Shown: piece after piece, positions 10,868 to 20,911 of the stretch | Layout of the letters: every line of letters starts with the position of its first letter | Position numbering within the stretch: the first letter of the stretch is position 1 | Assembly: GCF_010389155.1 (NCBI RefSeq) | Contig: NC_057769.1 | Coordinates: 20,398,735-20,462,734, forward strand | Direction of reading: 5' to 3' | Source of the DNA: Erigeron canadensis | Lineage: Eukaryota > Streptophyta > Magnoliopsida > Asterales > Asteraceae | DNA: 64,000 nucleotides | Notes under the pieces: generated by a model | The model's input: only the letters and a program-made list of their open reading frames with translations | The model's database searches: none | Told to the model about the DNA's origin: nothing | Translations under genes and position numbers: made by a program

Positions 10868-11838
10868 TGTAAGTCCCCCGGGTCTTACCGAACCGAGATT
10901 GACTTAAGGATATGTCGAGGTGCGGAATTCCTCGATATAAAACGCGGTTTCTATATCTACCCTTTATGATATATAAATATAAATATATATATATAGTGAT
11001 ATATATATCTTTTTGCGTGAATATAAATACCCGTATTTGGTTACTATAGTGAAACGGCTCTCCGGACAAACTTTACCAACCAACGTGGCAATCTAAGTCA
11101 ACAAGCCGTCCAAACCGGGTGTGTGTTTGCGGTTCGTACGTGATTCGCGTACCCACAAGGAAACCGTGTGTGTTCTTAGGTTTCTCTCTCTAGGTTTTGC
11201 TCGTTTCTCTCACTACACTCTTGTTGAGAATCACGCAAACACACCTTTATGTATAGGCAAATGACAAGAACTCTTAAATCCATTGGGTTTGAGTGTTCTC
11301 ATGTCAAGCCCATAAGGGTTTTGGAATGGTTTAAGAGTTCTTGTGTACAAGCATATTTTTGTTTGTTTCCACAGAAACTCTCAAACCATTTGAGAGTTCT
11401 TATGAATAAGCAAACTAAACTTTTGCTTGTTCTTCAGAAACTCTCAAATGACCATTTGAGTGTTCTTTCCACAAGCAAACTTTTGCTCGTTCCCAAGAAC
11501 CCTCAAATGACCTTTTGAGTGTTCTCTCCACAAACAACTAATTGCTCGTTCTCGAGAACACTCAAATAACACTTAGGAATATATTGAGTTAATGTCTTAA
11601 TACTGTCAAGACGCAGAACCGACATTACACTCAGAGTTAATGTCTTCACTGCTGTCAAGACGCAGAACCGACATTAACTCAGCCAATGTTTCTACTGCTG
11701 TAAATATACGCAGAAACAACATTAGCTATGACAACGTTCTCTACTTCAATGAATACGCAGAAACAAACGTCATCAATATTACCTATTGGAAGTATATATT
11801 TAACATAATGTTTCTCCTGCTAGACATCAACATGGATC
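10868..11838 (-). mobile_element. 5' LTR (truncated) of the hairpin-array copia
   Basis: The inner end is exact (CTTACA followed by the primer binding site). The first 100 bases match, in inverse orientation, 17,140-17,240 of the solo LTR inside the LINE. It carries the same kinds of hairpin arrays (11,270-11,570 and 11,590-11,780). Its outer end near 11,838 lacks roughly the first 300 bases seen in the other copy and abuts an unrelated copia fragment. Confidence 0.85.
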
Positions 11839-11840
11839 AA

Positions 11841-12172
11841 TTCAAATAACATAGAAACATGAGAAATACTGATAGAGAAAGGTAAATGTTGTTGTTTTGA
11901 TAAAGGACAAATAGTACGTTTATTGATGTATCCACATTGTCAAAAGGAGAAATGCTAGAAATTTTATTCAAGACTTGAAAGGAAGAATGGCTAAGTCTTG
12001 CATGCCAAAGATCAGAAGTGTTGTTGCTGAGGAGAGTTGCAGAATTGCAAGATGAGATGGGGGAGTGTAGATTTAGAGCTCCTGAAGCAACAAAATGATA
12101 AATGCAGGGTGAAATATAAGAGTAAATAACACTAGATAGTGGTGAGGAAGTATTAGTACCTTGAGCAATGTT

Positions 12173-12204
<32 letters not shown>

Positions 12205-12250
12205 GTTGGTTCAATTGGTTCTGCAGCTGATCCATTCTGTTATGCATTGC
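11841..12250 (-). pseudogene. Copia fragment: gag linker and GAG-pre-integrase
   Basis: The minus-strand frame starts with MHNRMDQLQNQLNQL, a copia gag linker, then a methionine run from an (ATC)n repeat, then DLWHARLSHSSFQVLNKI, the GAG-pre-integrase motif. Protease between them is gone. It is a deletion relic of a copia different from its neighbour, cut on the right by the Cassandra cluster. Confidence 0.7.
12175..12203. repeat. (ATC)n microsatellite
   Basis: About nine ATC units within the copia fragment. Confidence 0.9.
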
Positions 12251-12444
12251 TGTAACACCCCGCCTTACCACAACACAATATTGTCCGCTTTGCCCGCAAG
12301 CTCACGGCTTTATTTCTGGTTGCTCGGGCAAACTTCCCAGAAAGGTCACCCATTTGGCATTGTTGCCACCCGAGCACGCTTAACTGTGGAGTTCTTCTCT
12401 CATCCACAGCCAAAGCGCCTAAAACGCGTTCTGTTATGTAAGGT
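12251..12444 (-). mobile_element. Cassandra TRIM LTR, inverted and truncated
   Basis: It starts TGTAACACCCCGCC and is the reverse complement of the LTRs to its right, including the 5S-rRNA-like block (12,340-12,400 on the minus strand). It is truncated at about 12,444, before the LTR tip, and faces the next LTR head to head. Confidence 0.8.
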
Positions 12445-12447
12445 CGA

Positions 12448-12687
12448 TGTATCTTAACATACAAGGGGGATCCTGGATATAAGTGGCATCAATGGTTTTA
12501 CATAACACAACGCGTTTAAGGCGTATTGGCTGTGGATGAGAGAGAACTTGACAGTTAAGCATGCTCGGGCGGCAGCAATCCCAAATGGGTGACCTTTTTT
12601 GGAAGTTTGCCTGAGCAACCAGAAACAAAGCCGTGAGCCTGCGGGCAAAGCGGACAATATTGAGTTGTGGTAAGGCGAGGTGTTACA
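12448..12687 (+). mobile_element. Cassandra TRIM LTR 1 with 5S rRNA-like segment
   Basis: It ends GGTGTTACA at 12,687 and is followed by AGTGGTATTAGAGC, an initiator-Met primer binding site with one change. Between about 12,545 and 12,610 it carries a 5S rRNA-like block (GTTAAGCATGCTCGGGCGG and ATGGGTGACC...GGAAGT), the hallmark of Cassandra. Its first bases are lost at the junction with the inverted copy. Cassandra is a non-coding TRIM that uses the 5S internal promoter elements. Confidence 0.85.
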
Positions 12688-12816
12688 AGTGGTATTAGAG
12701 CAACCCTTGGGATTGTCGTGAGTGTATGGCGCACTTACATAACTCAACGAGGACATTGTCGAAAGTATATGGCGCACTTACATAACTCAACAGGGACGTT
12801 AAGTTATGTTGAGGGG
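12688..12816 (+). mobile_element. Cassandra internal domain 1
   Basis: It runs from the primer binding site to a polypurine tract (TTGAGGGG) just before the next LTR. It is non-coding and contains a duplicated 'tatggcgcacttacataactcaac' type unit. Confidence 0.8.
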
Positions 12817-13048
12817 TGTGAAAGCATACATCTTAACATACAAGAGGGATCCTGAGTATAAGTGACATCACTGACCTTACATAACAAAACGCGTTTTGGG
12901 TGCTTTGGCTGTGGTTAGAGGAGAACTCCACAGTTAAGCGTGCTCGGGTGGCAGCAATGCCAAATGGGTGAACCGTTTACCGGAAACAAAGTCGTAAGCC
13001 TATGGGCAAAGCGGACAATATTGTGTTGTCGTAAGGCGGGGTGTTACA
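12817..13048 (+). mobile_element. Cassandra TRIM LTR 2, complete
   Basis: 232 bp from TGTGAAAGCATACATC to GGGGTGTTACA, followed by AGTGGTATCAGAGC, a perfect primer binding site. The 5S-like block (about 12,921-12,975) lacks some 20 bases after ATGGGTGA, so the C-box equivalent is damaged. Confidence 0.85.
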
Positions 13049-13122
13049 AGTGGTATCAGAGCAACCCTTGAGATTGTTAAGAGTGTATGGCGCACTTGCA
13101 TAACTCAACGGTGTTGAGGGGG
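13049..13122 (+). mobile_element. Cassandra internal domain 2
   Basis: A 74-base internal domain from primer binding site to polypurine tract (TTGAGGGGG). It is shorter than domain 1 because it has one copy of the repeated unit, not two. Confidence 0.8.
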
Positions 13123-13291
13123 TGTGAAAGCATACATCTTAACATACAAGGGGGATCCTTGATATAAGTGACATTAATGGTCTTACATAACAAAACGCGT
13201 TTTGGGCATATTGGTTGTGGATGAGAGAGAACTACACAGTTAAGCGTGCTTGGGCGACCCCAATGTCAAATGGGTGACCCTTGATATAAGT
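13123..13291 (+). mobile_element. Cassandra TRIM LTR 3, 3'-truncated
   Basis: It begins TGTGAAAGCATACATC and includes the 5S-like block, then breaks after ATGGGTGACCC, where 'ttgatataagt', a phrase also found earlier in the same LTR, follows. A Helitron starts four bases later. Confidence 0.8.
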
Positions 13292-13294
13292 TAA

Positions 13295-13749
13295 TCTATA
13301 CTATATTATAAAGCAAATAAGGTATCAACTTTCAACTTTCAATTTCAATAATGTATACATGATAATGCATGATGTACCAAATATCAATGCCCCACAACTT
13401 TCAACTTTCGACTTTCATTTTCATATCTCTCCTCAAATTTCAACCACTCATTTTTTTTCTATCTCATCCACAAATCATTTTATTCCTCTAATTCATTCAA
13501 AATCTTTTATCTCAAAAACCGTGCATCGATAAATCATAAACTTATACGGGTGTTCTTAAAATTTCATGTTCTTTCATTAGAGATGTCATTCGATATACTT
13601 TCAACGAATTTTTAAATTCGAGGGCGGAACCCGTACGGCTAAGCCATTTGGCTATCACACTGTATGACCTATCACCTCCTATGACCTATCACCCCACCAT
13701 ATCACCGCCGCTAACTCAACGCCAACGCAACGCGTGGGTACCGTTCTCG
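13295..13749 (+). mobile_element. Complete non-autonomous Helitron, 455 bp
   Basis: The 5' tip is TCTATACTATATTATAAAGC, a standard plant Helitron start, preceded by A. The 3' end has a short GC-rich hairpin region (GCCAACGCAACGCGTGGGTACC) and the tip CTCG (usual CTAG with one change), followed by T. Insertion between A and T and absence of a target duplication fit. There is no coding capacity. Confidence 0.75.
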
Positions 13750-13866
13750 TTTGCATTAATACTTGTTTCACATGGTTTCACATGCTGCACATTGTGTTTG
13801 GAGCCATTTTCTTTTATACTCTTCTTTAGTTCTTTGTGGACTAGTATTAGACTCGAATAAGAATAG

Positions 13867-15718
13867 GTGTGTCGCGTACCTTTTTCGGATGGCGACAAGC
13901 GATCTGGTGATTGTTTTTCGAATCCACAAGAAGACGGCGAAGATAAAGATCAACAATGGGTATTAGTTCAGAAGAGGAGATCAAAATCAAACAATCAGGA
14001 AGGATCCAAACACATGCTTGGGAACGGAAATAATAATAATAAAAAGAAAAACCCTAAAATAAAACTCAATATTTAGGAATACATGTCCATGTCCTTCTTT
14101 CTCACCAATTTTCCAAATCATGGGACAGCTAAAGACATCTGGAATCGAAGTTCAAGCCTGGGAAAGGTGGTTGACATATTTATACCGAATCGACTATCCA
14201 AAGCAGGAAGAAGATTTGGTTTTGCTAGATTCATAAGGGTCGATAACGCGGCTACTCTTTTTAAGGATCTGCAATCTGTATGGTTTGGCAATTACCGTGT
14301 CTATGCAGATGTGATGAAATACAGCAGGGTCTATGATAAGCGTAACCTTAACAAAGAGAAGACCGATGTTCAGACTAGAACTAATCCTGATCCAGTGCAA
14401 AAGAATTACAGGAAGCCATTTGTTTCATATGCTGATCTCTTTCAGGTAATATGCTCAAAAAAGATCGAGATACCCCTTCTGGTAAAGATTCAATCCCCCC
14501 CCTTCCTCGCGTAGGGTTATTACTATTACTAAACCTTCTTTTGATGTCCATATCGATGCTGAAAATCCAAATACAAAATCTTTACTTGTTAAATTTCTCG
14601 ATCCGGTTAATATTCCTAAATCAAGCCAATGGCTTCTCGATGAGGGTTTTTGTGATTACTCTGTATCTTACATTGGAGGTCGATGGCTTTTCTTCAACTT
14701 TGCTTCAGTGAAAGCCAAAGAAATGTTTCTTTCTAACGAATCACTGAAGAGTAGGTTTGGTGCTTTTAAAACACCATGTGATACTTTTGTTCCTAATGAG
14801 AGAATGATTTAGGTGGACATTATTGGTCTTCCTATTGGCGCATGGAAGAAAGAAATTGTTAATGATATTTTGGGTGGTTGGGAAAATGGTATCTATTTTG
14901 TTGACGATTGAGAAAAGGCCTACTCTATTGGCAAAGTTTGTGTCTTGACTAAGTCTCGAAAACATGTGTTTGAGGAATTATACTTAAACTTCCATGACAA
15001 ACGTTATGAAATTTTGATTGAAAAGGTTGCCAATTGGGATCCCAAAATCTGGCATGCTTCGACTGCCTCTTCAGTTTCAGATGGTTCCTCTCAAGAAGAA
15101 GAAGTTAGTGAGGATTCTAACTCTTTATATGATGCGGGTTTAATAAGTCAACAAGTCGACTATAATCTGTGTCATGATACATTTGAATTGGAAGAAAAGG
15201 ATGATGAGGTCAGCGATAATGGCGATATTAATGAGGCCTCTGTCTTCAAAGAACCTGTTACTATCGACTTTGTTGATGAAGGAGTTAATCTTGAAGCAGT
15301 AGAAAAGGAACATATAGCTGAACCAGATTGTAATCAAGATCACAACCTTCAAAAAGCAATTGATGAGGACATTATCTCTTTGGAAAATATAATAGCTAAA
15401 GATGTTGAGGAAAGAAAGAAAGTGACGTCATGTCCTCCCAAGGTTCGTTGTGAACCAAACCACAATGATAATTCTCTATTGGAAAAACAAAGCATAAACG
15501 GGAATGATACATTGGAGAAACAAGTACAAGGGTCTTTGGAGAAAAAAGTAGATGATTCTGGTTTTACTTCTCAATCCTTTAGTGCTCCGGGATATATTAA
15601 AGGAATGCATATGATGAAAGATAGTAAAATCCAGTTGGCCATATTTGCGAAACAGATGCAGGTCTCGATAATTCATATTCGTTTTGCTCATCCCATGGTT
15701 CTACCAATTTTCAAGTAG
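13867..15718 (+). pseudogene. LINE ORF1: RRM RNA-binding protein
   Basis: Residues after a basic N-terminus (DQQWVLVQKRRSKSNN) form an RRM: SFFLTNFPNHGTAKDIWN, then GKVVDIFIPNRLSKAGRRFG and FARFIRV, encoded at 14,083-14,260. A stop sits just before it at 14,074. The middle part (14,500-14,940) is in another frame and resembles the DUF4283-like region (LDEGFCDYSVSYIGGRWLFF). The C-terminus (14,945-15,718) is a long acidic low-complexity tail. The protein would coat LINE RNA. At least three frame breaks make it non-functional. Confidence 0.75.
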
Positions 15719-15927
15719 AGCCCCATGAGATTTTGGAAGTAGGCAATGATATGGGCTACAAATACATTGGAGACATCAACGATGCTACTCGAAAGGTGCA
15801 ACAGATTCGTGACTTGGAAGGTAAACAATGAATATATTGTCGATAAATATGGTAGTGAAAAAAAAGGGAGAAACTGTGGTTCATTCTTAATAAACATCAT
15901 GTTAATTTCCTTTCAATTCAAGAATCC

Positions 15928-16097
15928 ATGATGTCAAAATCTAACACTTTTCGTATCAAGAGTTTATGGGGCAACTTTGACTTTGAGTTTCTCGAACTCC
16001 TTGCGATTGGTCACTCTGGTGGCCTCCTCTCTATTTGGGATCCAAGAGATTTTATTAAAGAGGAAGCATTTATTCATGATAGATTTATTGTGGTTAA
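15928..16097 (+). pseudogene. LINE ORF2 endonuclease, N-terminal part
   Basis: MSKSNTFRIKSLWGN... with GHSGGLLSIWDPRDF, the usual L1 endonuclease segment. It is interrupted at 16,097 by the solo LTR and resumes at 17,242. Confidence 0.8.
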
Positions 16098-16310
16098 TGT
16101 TAGTGCATGATTCTCAGTGACATGGGCATTCTAGATATGTGAAGTATATTTATTTATATATTCAAGTCTTGTAATTTTCTTGTAATTACCGTTTATCAAT
16201 AATATTACCTTGGCATATATAGTTGATCCAATTGGGATCCTTTTATGTTTATATGTTTGTTTAATATTTGTATTTTGCATGTTTTAGACATTACATGTAA
16301 AGAGTCATTA

Positions 16311-16640
16311 AGTTAATATTGTTTCTGCGTTTTAACAACAGTTGAAATATTAACTTGATGTACTTCCAAAGGGAAGTTAAGATAATTGTGTTTTTGCGTA
16401 TTAACAGCAGGACAAACTTATCTTAAATGTATAATTTCAATAGGTAATATTGACGACGTTGTTGCTGCGTATTTACAGCAGTAGAAAAACGTTGTCATAG
16501 CTAATGTTGTTTCTATGTATATTTACAGCAGTAGAAACATTGGCTGAGTTAATGTTGGTTCTGCGTCTTGACAGCAGTAAAGACATTATTTCTGAGTGTA
16601 ATGCCGGTTCTGCATCTTGACAGCAGTAAAGACATTAACT
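16311..16640 (+). repeat. Array 1: six hairpins with a shared loop
   Basis: Units at about 16,311-16,355, 16,377-16,426, 16,452-16,496, 16,498-16,548, 16,551-16,587 and 16,594-16,640. Each has an outer stem (for example AGTTAATATT/AATATTAACT, TTAAGATAA/TTATCTTAA, AATGTTGTTTCT/AGAAACATT) around a loop resembling TTCTGCGTnTTnACAGCAG. Stems differ between units while the loop stays similar. Confidence 0.8.
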
Positions 16641-16650
16641 CAATATATCA

Positions 16651-16890
16651 TGAGTGTTATTTGAGGATTCTTAGGAACAAGCAAAAGTTTGCTTGTTCAA
16701 GAAGAACACTCAAGTTAATAGATTTGAGAGTTTTAGGAAGCAAGCAAACTTTTGCTTGTTCAAAAGAACTCTCAAATGGTTTGAGAGTTTCTGTGGAAAC
16801 AAGCAAAAGTATGCTTGATCACAAGAACTCTAAAACAGTTTATGTGTTCAGGGAAACACGCAAACCCACAAGGGATTTGCGTGTTCCCGG
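16651..16890 (+). repeat. Array 2: four two-level hairpins
   Basis: Units at 16,651-16,713, 16,723-16,776, 16,778-16,836 and 16,848-16,890. Outer stems are of the type TTTGAGAGTT/AACTCTCAAA and inner stems of the type GAACAAGCAAA/TTTGCTTGTTC; the last uses GGGAAACACGCAAA against TTTGCGTGTTCCC. They end just before the TATA box. Confidence 0.8.
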
Positions 16891-17241
16891 CCAGGCGTAT
16901 ATATATGGGTGTGTGTTATGCGTGTTTAGGCAAGAGTGTAGAAAGGGAAACAAGCAAATCCTAGAGAGAGAAAACCAGGAACACGCACGGTTCATCTTGT
17001 GGGTAGTACTCGTTTCACGCACGAACCGCAAACACACACCCGGTGCTGAACGGCTCGTAGACTACAGATTACCACGTGTTTGGTAAGGTGCGTCCGGAGA
17101 GCCGTTCTCCGAGTGTTGAGTATTCACGCAAAAAGGTGGTAGATACAAAAAACCGTGGGTTATCTCGAGGAATTCCGTACCTCGACATATCCTTAAGTCA
17201 ATCTCGGTTCGATAGAAGGACAAGACCCGAGGGACTTACTA

Positions 17242-17663
17242 TTAAAGGTAAATGGGTGAGTCATAATCTGGATTTCTACATGGTTAATGTGTATGCCCCT
17301 CAACAAGAAATCGAGAAAACGATACTATGGCATTCCCTACATAATTTTATGACTGAACATGCTGGCAATTTCATCATTTGTGGTGATTTCAATTCGGTCA
17401 GGGGGCCAGACGAGCGAACGGGTACGAGTTTTTCTAAAATCAATGCCACTGATTTCAATATTTTCCTAGAAAACAATAACTTGGTTGGCATGTATCTTGG
17501 AAGGCATAAATTCACTAGGACCAACATCGATTGTACTAAGGCTAGCAAGATTGACCGCTTCCTTGTTAATCAGGAGATCATTGATAGTATTCCTGATCTA
17601 AATCTTGTTGCGTTGGATGATATTCTCTCTAATCACAGGCCTCTCCTTTTTTTTCCCAACTGA
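17242..17663 (+). pseudogene. LINE ORF2 endonuclease, C-terminal part
   Basis: It contains the L1 endonuclease motifs FYMVNVYAPQ, ICGDFNSVRG and KIDRFLVN. The final catalytic motif usually written SDH-P reads SNHRP here, losing the aspartate. A stop follows at 17,663. The endonuclease would nick target DNA for priming. Confidence 0.85.
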
Positions 17664-18026
17664 AACTTGAATTCGGCCCATCTCCTTTTAAATTTTATAA
17701 TACATGGCTTGATTTGGATGGCTTTGATAATGTCATGTTGAACAGCTGGAAGAACCATGATGGGATCAATGATAAGGGTGATTTTATTAACTCAAAGATA
17801 AACTCAAGAGGTTGAAAAATGTTATCAAATCTTATAGAAAAGAAAATGGAGAAAAAGAAACAAAGATGTCATTTCAAAAGAGATTGTTGAGGTCTTAATC
17901 TATTGATATTAGACAAAAGTAATAACATGTTGGCCGACAAAAGAAGGGCTCTTGTGACTGAACTTCAGGTGATGGATTTCAGATATGCTAACGACTTGAA
18001 ACAAAAGGCTAAGATCAAGTAGTGCA

Positions 18027-19443
18027 TTGAAGGTGACGAAAATTCCAAATTTTTCCATGCTTACATCAACAAAAGACGGCGCAAAAGGTACTTGGATCAC
18101 GGATGTAAATGGAATCAAAAAATGTTTTCGCCAACACTTTGCTAACAAATTCAAAAGGTTTGATGGCTTGGACTTTAATGTAGATGATTCCTTATTCAGA
18201 AAGTTATCCAATTCACAAGCTATGAATCTTGAATCTAAGTTTACCATGGAAGAAGTTAAAACTGCCGTTTGGAGTTGCAGAGGCGATAAGGTACCAGGCC
18301 CCGATGGTTTCTCTTTCGCGATGATTAAAAGAAAATGGAGTGTTTTAAAGGACGATATCTTTAAAATGACGAATGATTTCTATCAACGGGCGCATATCCC
18401 TGTTGGCTGCAACTCGTCATTTATGACTTTGATCCCAAAGGTTAGTAATCTGACTACTGTCTCTGATTTCCGTCCTATTAGTTTAATTGGGGTTCAATAC
18501 AATATTATTGCTAAGCTTTTAGCACTACGGTTGGCGAAAGTTATAAGCCCGGTTCAAACAGCTTTTATCAAAGGAATACATATCCTTGATGGCCCTTTAT
18601 TACTCAACGAGACTATAGACTGGTATAAAAGGAGGAAGAAAAAGCTGATGTTGTTTAAAATTGATTTTGCGAAGCCGTATGATTCTTTATCTTGGGACTT
18701 CCTGTTTTCGATTCTTCATGCAATGGGTTTCGGTTCTAAATGGGTTTCATGGATCAAGGCATGTCTTACTTCTGCTAGATCATCTGTTTTGGTGAATGGC
18801 AGCCCTACTGAGGAGTTCCCCATTCAGCATGGACTTCGTCAAGGAGACCCTATGGCTCCCTTCCTTTTTATCATCGCCATGAAAGGACTTCATATTGCCA
18901 TCGACAATTTGGTGAAAGGTAACAAATTAAAATTTGCTAACATAAACCAGATTTTTTTCTCCCATCGTTTCTTTGCATATGATATTATGCTTATTGGAGA
19001 AGGCAATGCTCGCAATATGGAGGTCATTGCTAAGGCTCTTAGGTTTTTTCATTACATCTCGGAGCTAAAAATCAATTTTGACATATCCTCAATCATCAAT
19101 ATAAGAATGGATGAATCTGAAGCGTACCAAATGGCCACATCAATTGGATGTAAAGTGGAATCCTTCCCCTTTCAAGTACTTGGGTATCCCTATTGGTGGA
19201 AGTTCGGTGAGAATTAGCACATGGGAACCAATCATCTCTAAGTTTCAGAAAAGACTGTCGAACTGGAAAGCTAGCATGTTATCTATTGGTGGAAGATCTA
19301 CCTTGATTTCTTCAGTGCTTGGATCCCTAGGCATCTATTATCTCTCCATTTTTCGCATGCCTAAGAAAGTCAATACCATCCTGGAATCATTAAGATCCTT
19401 GTTTTTTTGGGGTGGCACCAAGAATAATAGAAAAATCTCATAG
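18027..19443 (+). pseudogene. LINE ORF2 reverse transcriptase with altered active site
   Basis: The open frame 18,027-19,217 shows the non-LTR RT blocks in order: GDKVPGPDGFSFAMIK, SDFRPISLIGVQYNIIAKLLA, FKIDFAKPYDSLSWDF, SSVLVNGSPTEEF, HGLRQGDPMAPFLFI. The catalytic FADD box reads FAYD (18,972-18,983), so one metal-binding aspartate is lost. The frame shifts near 19,180 and continues as YLGIPIGGSS...LNWKA-type sequence to 19,443. Inactive by both changes. Confidence 0.9.
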
Positions 19444-20552
19444 GTGAAATGGAGCTCGATACTTGCTGCGAAAGATTACGGTTGGGTGGGATTTGTAAGT
19501 TTAGAAGGTATGAATCACGCTCTCCTTTATAGATGGCGGTGGAGGGCTTTTAATAATCCGAACAGCTTATGGGTTCGTGTGATTACTGCAATACATGGGG
19601 AAGATTGTTTTCTCGAACTCTCATCGAAAAATAGAGGGTTATGGCAAAGGATTGTCGACTCAGCAAAGACCCTTCATGACATTCCAACTTTTAATCATAA
19701 TGTCATCACAAGAAAAATTGGCAATGGGCGCAATACTAAATTTTGGACTGATGTATGGTGTCGAGAGTCTAATTTTGCATCTTTATTTCCGAGATTGTTT
19801 GCCCTTGAGTCCCAAAAAGATTGAACCGTTAGTAGTTGTAGAGGGCTTTCTTGCTGGGAATGGAGATGGAATAGACCCATCAGATTGACTCGTGAAGTGA
19901 CAATGATTCAACAATTGGTTGATAATCTCCCGAGTAATATTATCAGTGAGGATGACGATAAATGGGTTTAGAATCTTGATGGCAAGTCTGAGTTTTCTGT
20001 AGCTCATATTAGACATCACTTTGATCATCACCGTCTTTCGATTTCAAGTAACATGAAGGCGAAATGGAGCAGACTCGTTCCCAAAAAAGTTAACTTGTTT
20101 GTTTGGAGGCTCAGACGCGATGCTCTACCTACGACTATTAATTTGTTTGCGAGAGGTATCGACATAAATACTGTTAGATGCATGAATTGTGATAATGGTA
20201 CTGAGCTATTTGATCATATCTCCCAACAATGCAAGCTAGTAAAAGAAACAAGAAGCCTCCTTAGTAATTGGTTGAAGCTGGACATTCCTGATGACCTTCC
20301 TAATAGGGTTTTGTCTTGGTGTGATAATCTACAAATCTTGGGGGCAGTCGATACAAAGTTGAAGCTATTTTGTTTACTTGGTGGTGGCTTATTTGGAAAG
20401 CTAGAAACAACGCCTTACATAACGATATTCACGAATCCGGTAAGGAAATTTTTTACTCCATCACTTCGTTTTCTTATCTTTGGTTAAAAAGTCGAGACAA
20501 GAAGGCCTCTATTGCGTGGGATTCATGGATCGAGATACCACTTAGAACTTAA
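19444..20552 (+). pseudogene. LINE ORF2 C-terminus with RT zinc-binding domain
   Basis: 19,444-19,824 encodes the connection region (KWSSILAAKDYGWVGF, GNGRNTKFWTDVW). 20,053-20,240 encodes the zf-RVT domain: WSRLVPKKVNLFVWRL...LPTTINLFARGID...RCMNCDNGTE. The terminal WWWLIWKARNN block and stop lie at 20,370-20,552 in another frame. Several frame changes break the protein. Confidence 0.85.
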
Positions 20553-20696
20553 GTTGGTACTATTTTATGTCCTTTTGTCTTGTTTCCTCAGAACTTGTTT
20601 GGGGTCGCATCAAAAACACCATGAAGTGAAAACCGGTGGCTCAGTCTTCATTGGTGGGGTTTTTTCTTATATCTCAATTTCTGTAATTGACATAAG

Positions 20697-20812
20697 TTTT
20701 TTCTACCATTTTGTTGCCTTAACAGTTAAAGTTCTGGGTAGGTCTAGAATTTGTTTCTACCATTTTATTGTCTTAACAGTTAAAGTTCTGGGTAGGTCTA
20801 GAATTTGTTATC
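20697..20812 (+). repeat. Tandem duplication in the LINE 3' UTR
   Basis: A unit of about 58 bases (TTTCTACCATTTT ... GGGTAGGTCTAGAATTTG) occurs twice in a row with two differences. Confidence 0.85.
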
Positions 20813-20911
20813 AGTTGTATTTCTAGATATTGTAACTTGTTGTAGTTTGTCCTCTAGCGTCTTGCTAGAGGAGTTATAGTAATATAATTTTTGCCCTTCG
20901 AAAAAAAAAAT

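Larger units (their letters stand above)
16098..17240 (+). mobile_element. Solo LTR of the hairpin-array copia
   Basis: It starts TGTTAGTGCATG and ends GGGACTTACT. It is flanked by GTTAA (16,093-16,097) and ATTAA (17,241-17,245), a 5 bp target duplication with one change. Removing it and one duplication restores the endonuclease frame. Its last 100 bases are the inverse of 10,868-10,970. A TATA box (GTATATATATGG) at about 16,897 follows the hairpin arrays, so these lie in U3. There is no internal region, so this is an LTR left by recombination. Confidence 0.85.
13750..20911 (+). mobile_element. L1-type LINE, decayed, split by a solo LTR
   Basis: A 5' leader is followed by ORF1 (RRM), ORF2 (endonuclease, RT, RT-associated zinc-binding domain), a 3' UTR and an A-run at 20,901-20,910. 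Without the LTR insert it is about 6.0 kb, a normal plant L1 length. Stops and shifts occur throughout. The exact 5' end next to the Helitron is not resolved and I could not find its target-site duplication. Confidence 0.85.

Noticed and set aside
12161..12457. Plus-strand frame with a histidine run
   Set aside because: The run is the (ATC)n microsatellite and the remainder is Cassandra LTR sequence.
12545..12610. A 5S rRNA gene
   Set aside because: Only the middle and 3' parts of 5S are present, diverged, within repeated LTRs with primer binding sites; this is the Cassandra hallmark and not a functional 5S gene.
12251..13291. A CRISPR-like array
   Set aside because: Repeats are 70-230 bp with primer binding sites and polypurine tracts; retrotransposon LTRs explain them fully.
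16568..17086. 172-residue plus-strand frame inside the solo LTR
   Set aside because: It translates hairpin arrays (repeated KQ.FACS words); no family and not shared with the other LTR copy in frame.
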